Below are positions 55,772-64,000 of a DNA stretch of 64,000 nt, one piece after another. The notes below the pieces were generated by a model. That model worked only from the letters and a program-made list of their open reading frames with translations, had not been told where the DNA came from and searched no databases. The DNA is taken from positions 558,316,315 through 558,380,314 of the forward strand of contig CM057346.1 in assembly GCA_030015575.1 (NCBI GenBank), written 5' to 3'. The first letter of the stretch is position 1. Each line of letters begins with the position of its first letter. This DNA is from Agapanthus africanus (taxonomy: Eukaryota; Streptophyta; Magnoliopsida; Asparagales; Amaryllidaceae). A program made the position numbers and the translations under genes.

Positions 55772-56304
55772 CGGCTTAACATGGTGAATTCAGCGCCGTA
55801 TTCATCTACTGATTTGTCTCACATTGAACCCTGTTGTAGATGAATAAACTGCTGCTCCATTGCAAACCTGGCAGTCATAGGGAAATATTTCGCGTCGAAC
55901 TTCTCGCGAAAAGTCTTCCATTCAATCGGCTGTACCAGACGGCTTTCTTCCGCCTTCCACCAGTTGCGAGCATTATCCGTGAGCTGTAGTTTTGCTACAC
56001 GGACCCAAGCGATGTCTGGCACTTGAGCTGCTGCCAGATCGTCTTCTATGTTTTGTGCCCATTCTTCCGCTTCAAGAGGGCTTCCTTTACCAGAGAACTG
56101 CTTGGGGTGCAAAGCCCTGAATTGCTTTACCCCTGGTGCGTCGGTCTCAGGACGGTTCAGGAGTTGTTGTTGTCCCTCGAGAAGGCTGCGGATCACTTCA
56201 AGTAGCACTGTTTGCTCGGTGGGTGGTGCAGGAACAGCTGGTGCAAGAGGTAGTGCTGGAGGTGTGTTGTTGACGTTGGTGCTGGTGTTGTTCGGGGAAT
56301 CCAT
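55772..56304 (-). pseudogene. Gag N-terminal and core part
   Basis: It starts ATG (MDSPNNTSTN), with a Pro-rich segment, a short helix (EVIRSLLEGQQQLL) and the retrotransposon gag core. The core contains FSGKGSPLEAEEWAQNIEDD, KLQLTDNARNWWKAEE and WKTFREKFDAKYFP. This is the capsid-forming part. One TAG/TGA-type stop interrupts it at about 55819, after LQQGSM. The helix and its surroundings resemble the short gag of the neighbouring non-autonomous element. Confidence 0.9.
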
Positions 56305-56516
56305 AACCTTGAAGAAAAAATTGGGTTAAGACAGATTCAAATACATGAAATGATAAGATTCAAGGAATTGAAATTTGAAAGATTCAAGAAACATGAATTG
56401 TAAAGAATGTTTTAGTTGCTGGTTCTTGTGTTATATTGCTTAGGTTGTTCACGCAGACCAGAACTGCATGACAGGGATTCATACAGCTCTGACCTGCATG
56501 GGCCACCAACAAAACC
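56305..56516 (-). other. Leader of the chromovirus with an abnormal primer site
   Basis: The minus strand right after the 5' LTR reads GGTTTTGTTGGTGGCCCAT instead of TGGTATCAGAGCC. The partial string TCAGAGCTG occurs about 25 bases further in. A small rearrangement at the primer site is the simplest reading. Confidence 0.6.
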
Positions 56517-59500
56517 TGTCACGCCCCGCTTCCCGGTGTACGGCGAAGTGGACGCGACGAGGTCCGCTACGTATATACTTAGAAGTACATACGCTAAGCG
56601 TATCTAAGCAATATAAAAGTAAATCACAAGAGACAAGAGATATAGAAATAACAGCAACTTTATTAATAACATTCTTTTGTACAATGCATGAAAAGTAAAT
56701 ACAACTGAAATGAAAAGCGATACCTAAACAGTGGCATAACAGGAAATGAAAATACTGAATAGAACAAGGTTTAATATCTAGAGCTCGGGGTCTTCGTGAA
56801 ACTGCTCCAAGTCTTCACCGGTGGGCTCGATCTCTGCTGGGTCCAAAGCACCTGACGACATTCAAAGAAGAAAGAAATAGAATGTCGTCAGCGAACAGGT
56901 CGCTCGGTAAGTCCCAAAGATAAAGAAGAATTAGAAAAGACAGAATAAGAGGTATTTTCTAAATAGATTGTAAAATATTGTAGAATATTGTGTTAACGAT
57001 GTTGTTTGTAGCTTGGTACAGAAGGATGCCAGTGTATACGAGAGGGGTCTCTATATGCTAGAAACCAGGGCAAACGGAACGTACAAGGAACCGTTAAGCC
57101 ACGGTACAACAGCAACGGAATATAGGTTAGGTGTCTTAATCTGACCACCTCGTGCCACCTTTAACACCTTCCGTACCAATCTACCCCTTAAACCCCGTAG
57201 TGTTTTGGTTGTATTGTTGTATTGTATTGTGTAAGTTGGATGACTGACCAAAACCATGATATCAGTAAACAGATTGTAACTGCATAATCAGGTAATTGGT
57301 ATAACGGGATAATGGATGTATATCTATGGTTTGATTCAGTCAAGTTGTATATATTGTTAACTGGATTCTGGAATTCATGTGTTCATATTGAGTTGGAATA
57401 TTAAAGAATATATATTGACTTGAATCATATTCAAGTCAGAAATAGTCAGACTCAAACCCGAGTCAGACTAAAAGAAAAGTAATTTGAAGTTCTATAATTG
57501 TTAGGGTCCTTATTGTAAATTATAAAACTTGAGGGGTTTTATGTAAAAATACTTTTGTATAGTTTTCAAGATATATCTCAAGTATTTATTATTCGTCTTT
57601 ATAGTTATAATGAGTGTAAATTTTATTTGTGTTATTTTTGGTGATAATATCCTAATTACATAAATAAAGGTATTAATTTGTAATATTGATTTATTTGAAA
57701 TTCATGGTATTTTAATGTAACTTTTAATCTTGTAATTTTTAGGAAAAGGTGGAAACTTTATCTTATAACAAAATAGGTGTTTAAATGTTAAATATACATA
57801 TGTTTATACAAAAATAAATTTTAATAAATATTTTATTTTCCCGAAGTCTCATTTTTCTTAAATGTCGTATTTTAAACCTTTCGAGACCGAATGCTCTTTG
57901 CGGAGGTCTGAATCTCGCACTACTAAGCCCGAGAGTGCACGATAAACCGTACTATCCCTAACGAGTTCCCCAAAGGTGGGTTGTAGTGGCGCTTTGCAAA
58001 GATTTAATAAATACTAGTCATTTAGAAAACGGTTTTATAAAGATAAGGTATTTATTTGTAAAAGGGTGTAAATTTCCGTATTTTAGATTCTAGGATTTCC
58101 TAAGCCAACTAGCCTATTTCTAAATGGTCTAAACGACGAGTCATTAGAAGCCTCAAATCGTCTCTTCACCGTCAATTGCGGCCAGATAAGTGCCGGGTGA
58201 GTGGGAGGCTCTCCACTACAAGTAGTGGCCCTAATTAAGTAACCACTCGCCTTAGACACACTTGCCTAGACACCACAAAGTCAGGTTTAGATAAACGATC
58301 GATGTCCATGACATATCGTATTTTCCTATTAAAAGATTTTGTTTTAAAATTGTATACAACTTAGAACTTTCAGAAAAGGTTTATAAAGAAAATGGTATTT
58401 TAATGTAAAGTCTTGTATTATCGTATTCTAAGTTTTGATGATATCAATTAGGGTTGTATTTGCGTGTGTGTGGAGGTAGGTCATTACCTCGTGATCTATT
58501 TTAAAGTATAGCAAAGTTTAGGGGTTAAATGTGAAAACTAAACATTATGGTATTTAAGTGCGAAAATACGGTATTTTGCAAAAGTTATCATTTCATGTGA
58601 GAAACTTTATGCAAATTGATTTTTAAGTGATTAGTAGTCAACATGAATATGTTTAAGCATTATGGAATTAGTGACAAGTGAGTTTTGATAGAAAAACCGA
58701 ACCGGAAATCGGTTTGTTCCGATTTCCGTCGGGTTTGAAAAATCGTATTTTAATGGAAGAAAGAAAGGTAGAAAAAAGGGCCTTACGGGTTTGGACAAGC
58801 TAGAGAGTGCTAGGAAGGTAGTGGGTTTGTCGGTGCGTCGAAACATCATGAAGAGTCCTAGTACGATCGCCGGGATTCGCCGTCGATTTCGGCAGCGCTT
58901 CGCCTTTCGCTCGTTTTCTAACGTACCGAGTTCTCTTGAAATTTTTAGAGAGTGGACTTAGGAATGTAGGGTGAGAGGGTAGAGGGTAGGGGTGTTTATA
59001 TAGGGTTAGGGTTTTAATTAAAAAATATATATATAAATATATTAAAAAAACATTAAAAAATCATTAAATTTTGGAGTAAAAGTGATTTATTGAGAATTTG
59101 ATAACCGATCAAGAAAATTAAAGTATTCAGCTAAGAAGACCAGGTCAACACGGAGAAATTCCGTGTTGACGACTCGGCCGTCCGGCCTAGTCCGGCCGGC
59201 GGCGCCGGGCCGAGTCAAGGGCTTGTCGGGTGGGGGATCATCTGGGGGGAATTTTGGTGCATCTAACTTTTTATGTTCAGTATAAATTTTGTGAGTTATG
59301 ACGGTTTGACTGTTGACTTTCCAAAAAATTTAAAACAAAATAATAAAAATAATGTGGGGCATGGGATTTGAACTCTGGTGGCTTGGTTCAGCAGTACAAG
59401 GTATTACCAATGAGCTACAATCTCCTTCTTATAATTATAGAGTGAAATAAATACTTAAAGAGACATCAGCTGCAATAAATACTCTAAGCATACATTGAAT

Positions 59501-59540
59501 TTAAATCAATTCTTTGTACATTAAAAATGGAGTTGTTACA
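56517..59540 (-). repeat. 5' LTR of the chromovirus
   Basis: Partner of 48487-51520, with the same TATA context near 58996-59004 and the tRNA-like module at 59354-59427. It is followed by the TSD copy CTTTG. Confidence 0.95.
59354..59427 (-). other. tRNA-like module in the chromovirus LTR (5' copy)
   Basis: Same module as at 51335-51407, with a few substitutions. The A-box-like and B-box-like parts are both kept (TAGCTCATTGGTAATACC and AGAGTTCAAATCCCATGCC). Confidence 0.65.
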
Positions 59541-59545
59541 CTTTG

Positions 59546-60420
59546 ATCCCTGGCGTTGTGGGGTAGGGAAGCTTCCAGCCGGGGATAGCCGAGCAGGGTA
59601 GCTGCAGGGCTGCCTCTTGGTGAGGGCTTCGATCCTTGACGTTGTGGGGTAGGGATGCTACCAGCCGGGGATAGCCGAGCAGGGTAGCTGCAGGGCTGCC
59701 TCTTGGTGAGGGCTTCGATCCCTGGCGTTGTGGGGTAGGGAAGATACCAGCCAGGGATAGCCGAAAAGGGTAGCTGCAGGGCTGCCTCTTGGTGAGGGCT
59801 TCGATCCCTGGCGTTGTGGGGTAGGGAAGCTACCAGCCAGGGATAGCCGAGCAGGGTAGCTGCAAGGCTGCCTCTTGGTGAAGGCTTCGATCCTTGGCGC
59901 TGGAGGGGCCGTGGGAGGCCTGCCAAGGATGAACCAAGCAGTGAAGATGCTCGGTTGCCTCTTAATGAGGGCTTAGATTCTTGGCGTTGTGGGGTAGGCG
60001 AGCTACCGGCCAGGGATAGCCGAGCCGGGTAGCTGCAGGGCTGCCTCTTGGTGAGGGCTTAGGTCCTTGGTGCTGGAGGGGCCGTGGGAGGCCTGCCAAG
60101 GATGAACCAAGCAGTGATGCAGGTCGGTTGCCTCTTAGTGAGGGCTTTGATCCCTGGCGTTGTGGGGTAAGGAGCTACCAACCAGGGATAGCCGAGCAGG
60201 TAGCCGCTCGGCCACCTCTTGATGAGGGCTTCGATCCTTAGCGCTGAAGGGGCCGTAAGAGGCCTGCTAAGGATGGACCGAGTAGTGAAGCTGCTCGGTT
60301 GCCTCTTGGCGAGGGCTTTGATCCCTGGCGTTGTGGGGTAGGGAGCTACCAGCCTGGGGTAGCCAAGTAGGGTAGATGCTCGGCTGCCTCTTGGTAAGGG
60401 CTTCGATCCTTGGCCTCTGC
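59546..60420. repeat. 81-87 bp tandem repeats, segment 3
   Basis: Ten or so units share GATAGCCGAGCAGGGTAGCTGC, CTGCCTCTTGGTGAGGGCTTCGATCC and GGCGTTGTGGGGTAGGGA. It is the end of the array nearest the gag-like ORF. The minus-strand ORF from 60964 reads into it. Confidence 0.9.
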
Positions 60421-60964
60421 TGTTGGAGACCTGTGTCTGGCCGCGGCCCCGGTTCCTTTCAACAAGGTTCCTTAGTTCCCTTGGCGAGGTAGTCTTCGAG
60501 CTGCTGTGACGAGTCCCGTCCGTGCGACCCCATCGAGAGAGGGGGTGTTGGTCATGCCTGGGAGCAGGCGAACTGACCGACATCTCCTCGGGAGGGACAG
60601 GAGCACATAGGGGCTCGGGGCGAGGCACTCGGGCGACAGACCTCGGCGCTGACACGGGTTGCAGAATGTATTGGCTCAGGAAATCTGTGTCGTGGGAGGT
60701 AAAGAGGCGGTGGTCGGCTGTACCGACGCGAGCGGAGTCTTCTCTCCCTCTGCAGGGATCCTGGTCCCGAGGTGAGGGAGCAGCGACCTGGGGGGCTTGC
60801 CCTGCCGTCTGGACACAGACGAGTGCGTCCACGACGGACGGGAGCCGATCTATCCGGGCTGTTAGGGCGTTGTAGACGCTCGTCGGAGGAGGGGATTCGT
60901 CCGTGTCTCCGTTGAGGGGGAGGCGGCGGCTGGTGCTTGGATCGTCGTGATGATCGCTCGCCAT
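60059..60964 (-). CDS. Gag-like N-terminus fused to repeat-encoded sequence
   Basis: A 301-codon frame starts at ATG 60964, 67 bases after the 5' LTR, where gag normally begins. Residues 1 to about 180 are unique: MASDHHDDPSTSRR, then SVYNALTARIDRLPSVVDAL (a possible helix) and a Pro/Arg-rich, probably disordered part. From about residue 185 it is translated minisatellite (repeats of GYPWLVAPYPTTPGIKAL). No capsid core or zinc knuckle is present. It may be a truncated gag kept for packaging or simply a leftover of a deleted element. I assign no function. Confidence 0.5.
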   Translation of the reverse strand: MASDHHDDPSTSRRLPLNGDTDESPPPTSVYNALTARIDRLPSVVDALVCVQTAGQAPQVAAPSPRDQDPCRGREDSARVGTADHRLFTSHDTDFLSQYILQPVSAPRSVARVPRPEPLCAPVPPEEMSVSSPAPRHDQHPLSRWGRTDGTRHSSSKTTSPRELRNLVERNRGRGQTQVSNSRGQGSKPLPRGSRASTLLGYPRLVAPYPTTPGIKALAKRQPSSFTTRSILSRPLTAPSALRIEALIKRWPSGYLLGYPWLVAPYPTTPGIKALTKRQPTCITAWFILGRPPTAPPAPRT

Positions 60965-61011
60965 TGGATTGAGATCGAAAAGTGAACTTTTATTTTTGTG
61001 GAATCAAGGAT

Positions 61012-61029
61012 TTCCCATAGACCGCACCA
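61012..61029 (-). other. Primer-binding site of the minisatellite LTR element
   Basis: The minus strand reads TGGTGCGGTCTATGGG two bases after the 5' LTR. It begins with the TGG that pairs with the universal CCA of a tRNA, but it is not the initiator Met type. The exact tRNA cannot be named without a search. Confidence 0.6.
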
Positions 61030-61031
61030 GC

Positions 61032-61854
61032 TAACGCGATCTGGATCGCGCCGAGATGTTACCTTCCGTTGATCTGCTGATAGCGGCGATGGGTGGGTGA
61101 GATTGGATCTGGAGGCTGTCGCTCCTGAAGCATGTGGATCTCAATGGGTTTGAGGTTGTAGTTGCCGAGTTACCTGCAAGGAAGTCCCGGGATGGTTGTA
61201 CCACCGAGAACCCTCCGACGGTCAAGTTAGACTAGAGATCCGAGCAGAGTAACGGCTTATTGGAGTCAAAAATGGCTTACTTGAACCGTCTGAAGAAGGG
61301 GTTTATATAGCGGTGCCAGCAGGCAGGGCAGGCACGAGAATCACGCCGGCAGTTACGCTCCCGACGTCACGCCCGCGTGATGTGCGGAATCTCCCATTAA
61401 TGGCGAGACAGGCTCGTTAATGGGGGATCGTGATGGCGTGGAACGTGGGATGTGGCTGGCGGATATCTCGCGCATGGCGAGATTCACGAGATAGCAGTTG
61501 CGCCTGTGAGCGGTGCCATTGGTCGGTCGATGAGACTGAGGAAGATGACCTCGGCGGGAGCTCGCGGACGAGCGGGAGAGCCGAGGTATCTTGGTTCTGC
61601 TCGAGCCCGGAGGCGAGCTGAGAGGGCCGAGGAGGCTCGGAGTAGAGCAAAAGAACAGTTGGCTTGGCTGCTGACGTGCTCAGGGGCAAGGAGTGGGGTG
61701 CATCCTCGGAGACAGGGTTTGAGGGAAGCTCCCCACTGTAGCATACTGGTTCTCCCTTCGTGGTCCTTAGTGGCCTAACTGGCTTACACATGTGACGCGT
61801 CATCTGCGACGTGTCATGATCTAAGAAATTACCGTTATCGATCATCATCAGTTA
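61032..61854 (-). repeat. 5' LTR of the minisatellite LTR element
   Basis: Partner of 35290-36127, with a minus-strand TATA box near 61302-61308. It is followed by GCTAG (61855-61859). Short indels, for example near 61555 and 61645, make it 15 bases shorter than its partner. Confidence 0.88.
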
Positions 61855-61859
61855 GCTAG

Positions 61860-62569
61860 TCTAAACTCTATATATGTATGTATATTGGGATTTATTCCTA
61901 GTTTTGAGTTCAAGCATGGTTTTGTTTACAAAAATTGTGGTGTGGGGTGGGGGATAGAGAAAAATCCACTTATCTGCATTTTTTTTCATATTTCTTTATT
62001 GGCAGTGGTCTTTTTATATATAGCTCCCTTGTATCTCGATTATTTGCATAACCGGCCCTGTATTTTTATGTATAGTGGTCCCATACTCATCCTTCATCTG
62101 TATACATAAAATATGACTCCACTGTGCCTGCGTTTAGCAATCTTAAACTCTCTTCCACCGCACAACACCAAATAGCTAGGTCAGAAATTAGGATTTTTGC
62201 GTTTTAGCGTTATTTCTTTTTTTATAATTTCTAGTTCAAATGATTTATTTTCAATAAGTACATTTTTTTTATAAGTCATCATCATATATAATATATCTGT
62301 GTATATTTATTATTTTCTCCTTTATTTTCCTTTTAACTTTATGAAGGAGTGGTTGTTTTCACAAGGCACCATCGTAGCATGGAAATTGTCATGGCGTGCC
62401 TTTTGCGCTCCATTACTGCATCTCGCTTTCCTGCCACGTGTAAATTTGACCCGGGTATTTGCAACTGCAATATTGGCTTCTTTTTTTTGCTTTGATCGGG
62501 TCTCGGGTCCCACATGGTCTACTCTTTGTCCATTTTCACAAGCTAGTTATATTCTCACACTTGATTTTT
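61860..62569 (-). promoter_or_regulatory. Possible upstream region of the putative host gene
   Basis: This DNA was adjacent to 35289 before the LTR insertion. The minus strand has a TATA-like string at about 61867-61876. Further upstream there is a GCCACGTG G-box-like motif (about 62432-62440). A 90-codon plus-strand frame (62299-62571) has no recognised motif and is probably chance. Confidence 0.35.
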
Positions 62570-62924
62570 AGGGTAAATTGTCAGAACCCCTCGGTCAAAA
62601 ACCTCTGGACTTGAAACTGTAATCAAAACCTCCCGAAAATCTCTTAGTTGCCAAAAAAACCCTTTACATGTGATATCTAGCGGTTTCTGCTATATATAGT
62701 TTTCTACAATATCTAAGCAGCAGCCAGTGATATCTAAGTAGCCGCTGTGATATCTATATCGTTTCCTGCGATATCTAGATAGTTTGTATAAATTTGTTAG
62801 ATATAGCAGGCTACCATATAGATGCTATGAGAAAAATTTATAGGGGTTTTTGACTACCATTTTGAGGCCAAGGGATTTTTGACGGCCGGAAAAAGTGTTT
62901 TTTTTTTTTGTTGACAATTTCCCT
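62570..62924. mobile_element. MITE-like element, about 355 bp
   Basis: It has terminal inverted repeats AGGGTAAATTGTCA (62570-62583) and TTGACAATTTCCCT (62911-62924), flanked by T-runs that could be a poly-T target duplication. The interior has four or so copies of GATATCTA with small variations and no coding capacity. The superfamily is not clear. Confidence 0.5.
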
Positions 62925-64000
62925 TTTTTTAAAAAATATTTATTCACTCTCCTTCGATAGAATATAAATATATTGGTGATAACTTTAGAGTCTTGATGCA
63001 ATAATGAAAACAGTTAACTTGGTTAACTTGATACCAGAGTAACACATGTTTGATTTCCACCGAAACACATATTAAATGCAGGCTGATTTAAATTAAAATA
63101 CCTCCGCTACTTAAAATTTAAGGACTTTGACCAGCATGAGCATGTTAAAGTATAACATATATTCAGACTCTCCCATAGCTTAAGATGTTTGGTGCAATAG
63201 TATAGACATATATAATGCATTATCATTTGAAATGTAAGATTTTTTTTTGTCCGAATAAGCTATTCTATCATCTTTTGCAGGAAATTTTTTCTTTATAATT
63301 ATCTTAAATTGAGCCATAACTATTAATATTGTTTTATGTGGGTTTATTCTTTTACTTTATTGTAGGGCTTTGGTGAAAGGAACATCGCCGGTCAATTTAT
63401 GCAGATCCGAATCCATAAGAGGATCTTAAAGATCATTGGAAACATAAACTCGTAGATGAATTTACTCGTAAATTGAAATAGGTCTAATACTTCCTAAATA
63501 TAGCTCCTTCTTTGTATATAAACTGGTAGATGAATTTACTTTAATGAACATTAGCAGTATTGATAAAAGATACATCAGTAATTAACACGTGAATAACCGA
63601 TAAATTGAGGACTAATTAAAAGCTCTTCGCGAATAAAAACATGTGCCAAGATATTTTTGCTAGGGGAAAGATGTTCTCTATATTAATCAAGTGAGCGCTG
63701 TAATGAAAATATCTGATTGGGTTTCTACGCTCTTTATCATTTTCACTGAATTGTGAATCTCTACCATTGGAAATCCCTCATCAAATATAGACAATTTTCC
63801 TCTATGATAAAACTTTTCTAGCTTGTACATGTGCAGATGACTTCTGATTGGCCTTTTGCTTGATTGAGGGGTTAGAACTTAGAATAAATTGTATAGGCGT
63901 CAACTTGAGCTTGACTCTCAACTACAATTGACTCGTGGGTTACAAGTTAGACATAGGTCCGCAATTTTTCTTCTGAAGATTTTTCAGTCTTCTGAAAATA
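62925..64000. other. AT-rich DNA without a recognisable gene
   Basis: No supported feature. Many A and T runs, no frame longer than about 60 codons with a motif, and no repeat pair within the window. Confidence 0.5.

Larger units (their letters stand above)
51576..56304 (-). pseudogene. Chromovirus gag-pol, near-complete but interrupted
   Basis: A single minus-strand reading frame can be followed from ATG at 56304 to a stop at 51576. Interruptions are of two kinds. Point stops occur in the gag region (about 55200 and 55820), after the protease (about 54700), between RT and RNase H (about 53697) and in the integrase (about 52313). Three segments of 69, 86 and 68 bases look like introns (55703-55771, 54973-55058, 52476-52543). 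Domains are listed separately. The encoded polyprotein would make the particle, replicate the element and target chromatin; this copy would need several repairs. Confidence 0.9.
48487..59540 (-). mobile_element. Tekay/Del-like gypsy chromovirus, minus strand
   Basis: LTRs 48487-51520 and 56517-59540 (about 3.03 kb each) are nearly identical. On the minus strand they run TGTAACAACTCC to GCGGGG(C/T)(G/A)TGACA-type ends, with a perfect TSD CTTTG (48482-48486 and 59541-59545). The interior encodes, in one minus-strand order, gag with knuckles, aspartic protease, RT, RNase H, integrase and a C-terminal chromodomain. The frame is interrupted by four point stops and by three intron-like segments. 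The purine tract is good; the primer site is not canonical. Retention of nearly the whole polyprotein suggests a recent insertion. Confidence 0.95.
35290..61854 (-). mobile_element. Pol-less LTR element filled with minisatellite, holding two nested gypsy elements
   Basis: Two LTRs (35290-36127 and 61032-61854) are highly similar and flanked by GCTAG on both sides. On the minus strand the element has a primer site after the 5' LTR (TGGTGCGGTCTATGGG), a gag-like ORF starting at 60964, a tandem array, and a polypurine tract before the 3' LTR. Subtracting the nested elements (37787-48237 and 48487-59540 with their TSDs) leaves about 5.05 kb. No protease, RT or integrase motif is found in that remainder, so it is non-autonomous. 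Tandem repeats inside the body are known from Tat/Ogre-type elements; that link is inference. Confidence 0.85.

Noticed and set aside
62299-62571. 90-codon hydrophobic plus-strand frame
   Set aside because: No recognised motif, an antisense frame over the same bases, and AT-rich composition with T runs that give Phe and Leu by chance.

Overview
This is a plant nuclear genome window, almost certainly from an angiosperm with a repeat-rich genome. The signs are Ty1/copia and Ty3/gypsy chromovirus retrotransposons with initiator-Met-type primer sites, En/Spm (CACTA) transposons with plant TNP2 and DUF4218 domains, plant-type introns, and no bacterial gene organisation. No complete host gene was found. 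At least 80% of the window is mobile DNA stacked by nested insertion, and I could resolve most of the nesting from target-site duplications (TSDs) and paired LTRs. REGION 1 (1-6074): unique-looking AT-rich DNA, then a degenerate minus-strand copia element (1318-5705) with short LTRs, then a possible tRNA-derived SINE. REGION 2 (6075-33313): an old plus-strand CACTA element (TSD TAT) whose body has been blown apart by insertions. These are (a) a second, non-autonomous CACTA (6325-11482, TSD AGA) carrying a 0.93 kb hairpin; (b) a solo gypsy LTR (11625-14301, TSD CTCCT); and (c) another gypsy-type LTR (about 15.05 kb to 31779) that lies directly upstream of the TNP2 transposase remnant. That last LTR was itself hit by a long copia element (17859-31570, TSD TATTT, two 2140-bp LTRs). 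The left LTR of this copia element was then hit by a 3.6 kb solo LTR (18904-22508, TSD TTCTT/TTTTT). The innermost solo LTR is the strangest sequence in the window: blocks of three families of short palindromes, including 17 paired G-boxes of the form TCACGTG-N4-CACGTGA. REGION 3 (33317-35289): intron-like DNA followed on the minus strand by what looks like exon 1 of a host gene encoding a signal-anchor protein. REGION 4 (35290-61854): a minus-strand, pol-less LTR element (TSD GCTAG) whose interior is a gag-like N-terminus plus a minisatellite of 81-87 bp units. Two long gypsy elements sit inside the minisatellite in opposite orientations. The first (37787-48237, TSD CGGTG) is non-autonomous, with 3.8 kb LTRs, a double zinc-knuckle fragment and an acidic ORF. 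The second (48487-59540, TSD CTTTG) is a Tekay/Del-like chromovirus with 3.0 kb LTRs. Its gag-pol contains two clear and one damaged intron-like interruptions, and it has a C-terminal chromodomain. REGION 5 (61855-64000): the DNA that originally joined 35289. It holds a TATA-like motif for the minus-strand host gene and a small MITE-like element. HOW IT FITS TOGETHER: if the host exon is real, its promoter and 5' UTR were separated by the 26.6 kb stack of region 4, and its first intron was entered by the 27 kb stack of region 2. All element genes are damaged or missing except short ORFs. Boundaries were read by eye from repeats and TSDs; no alignment or database search was run.
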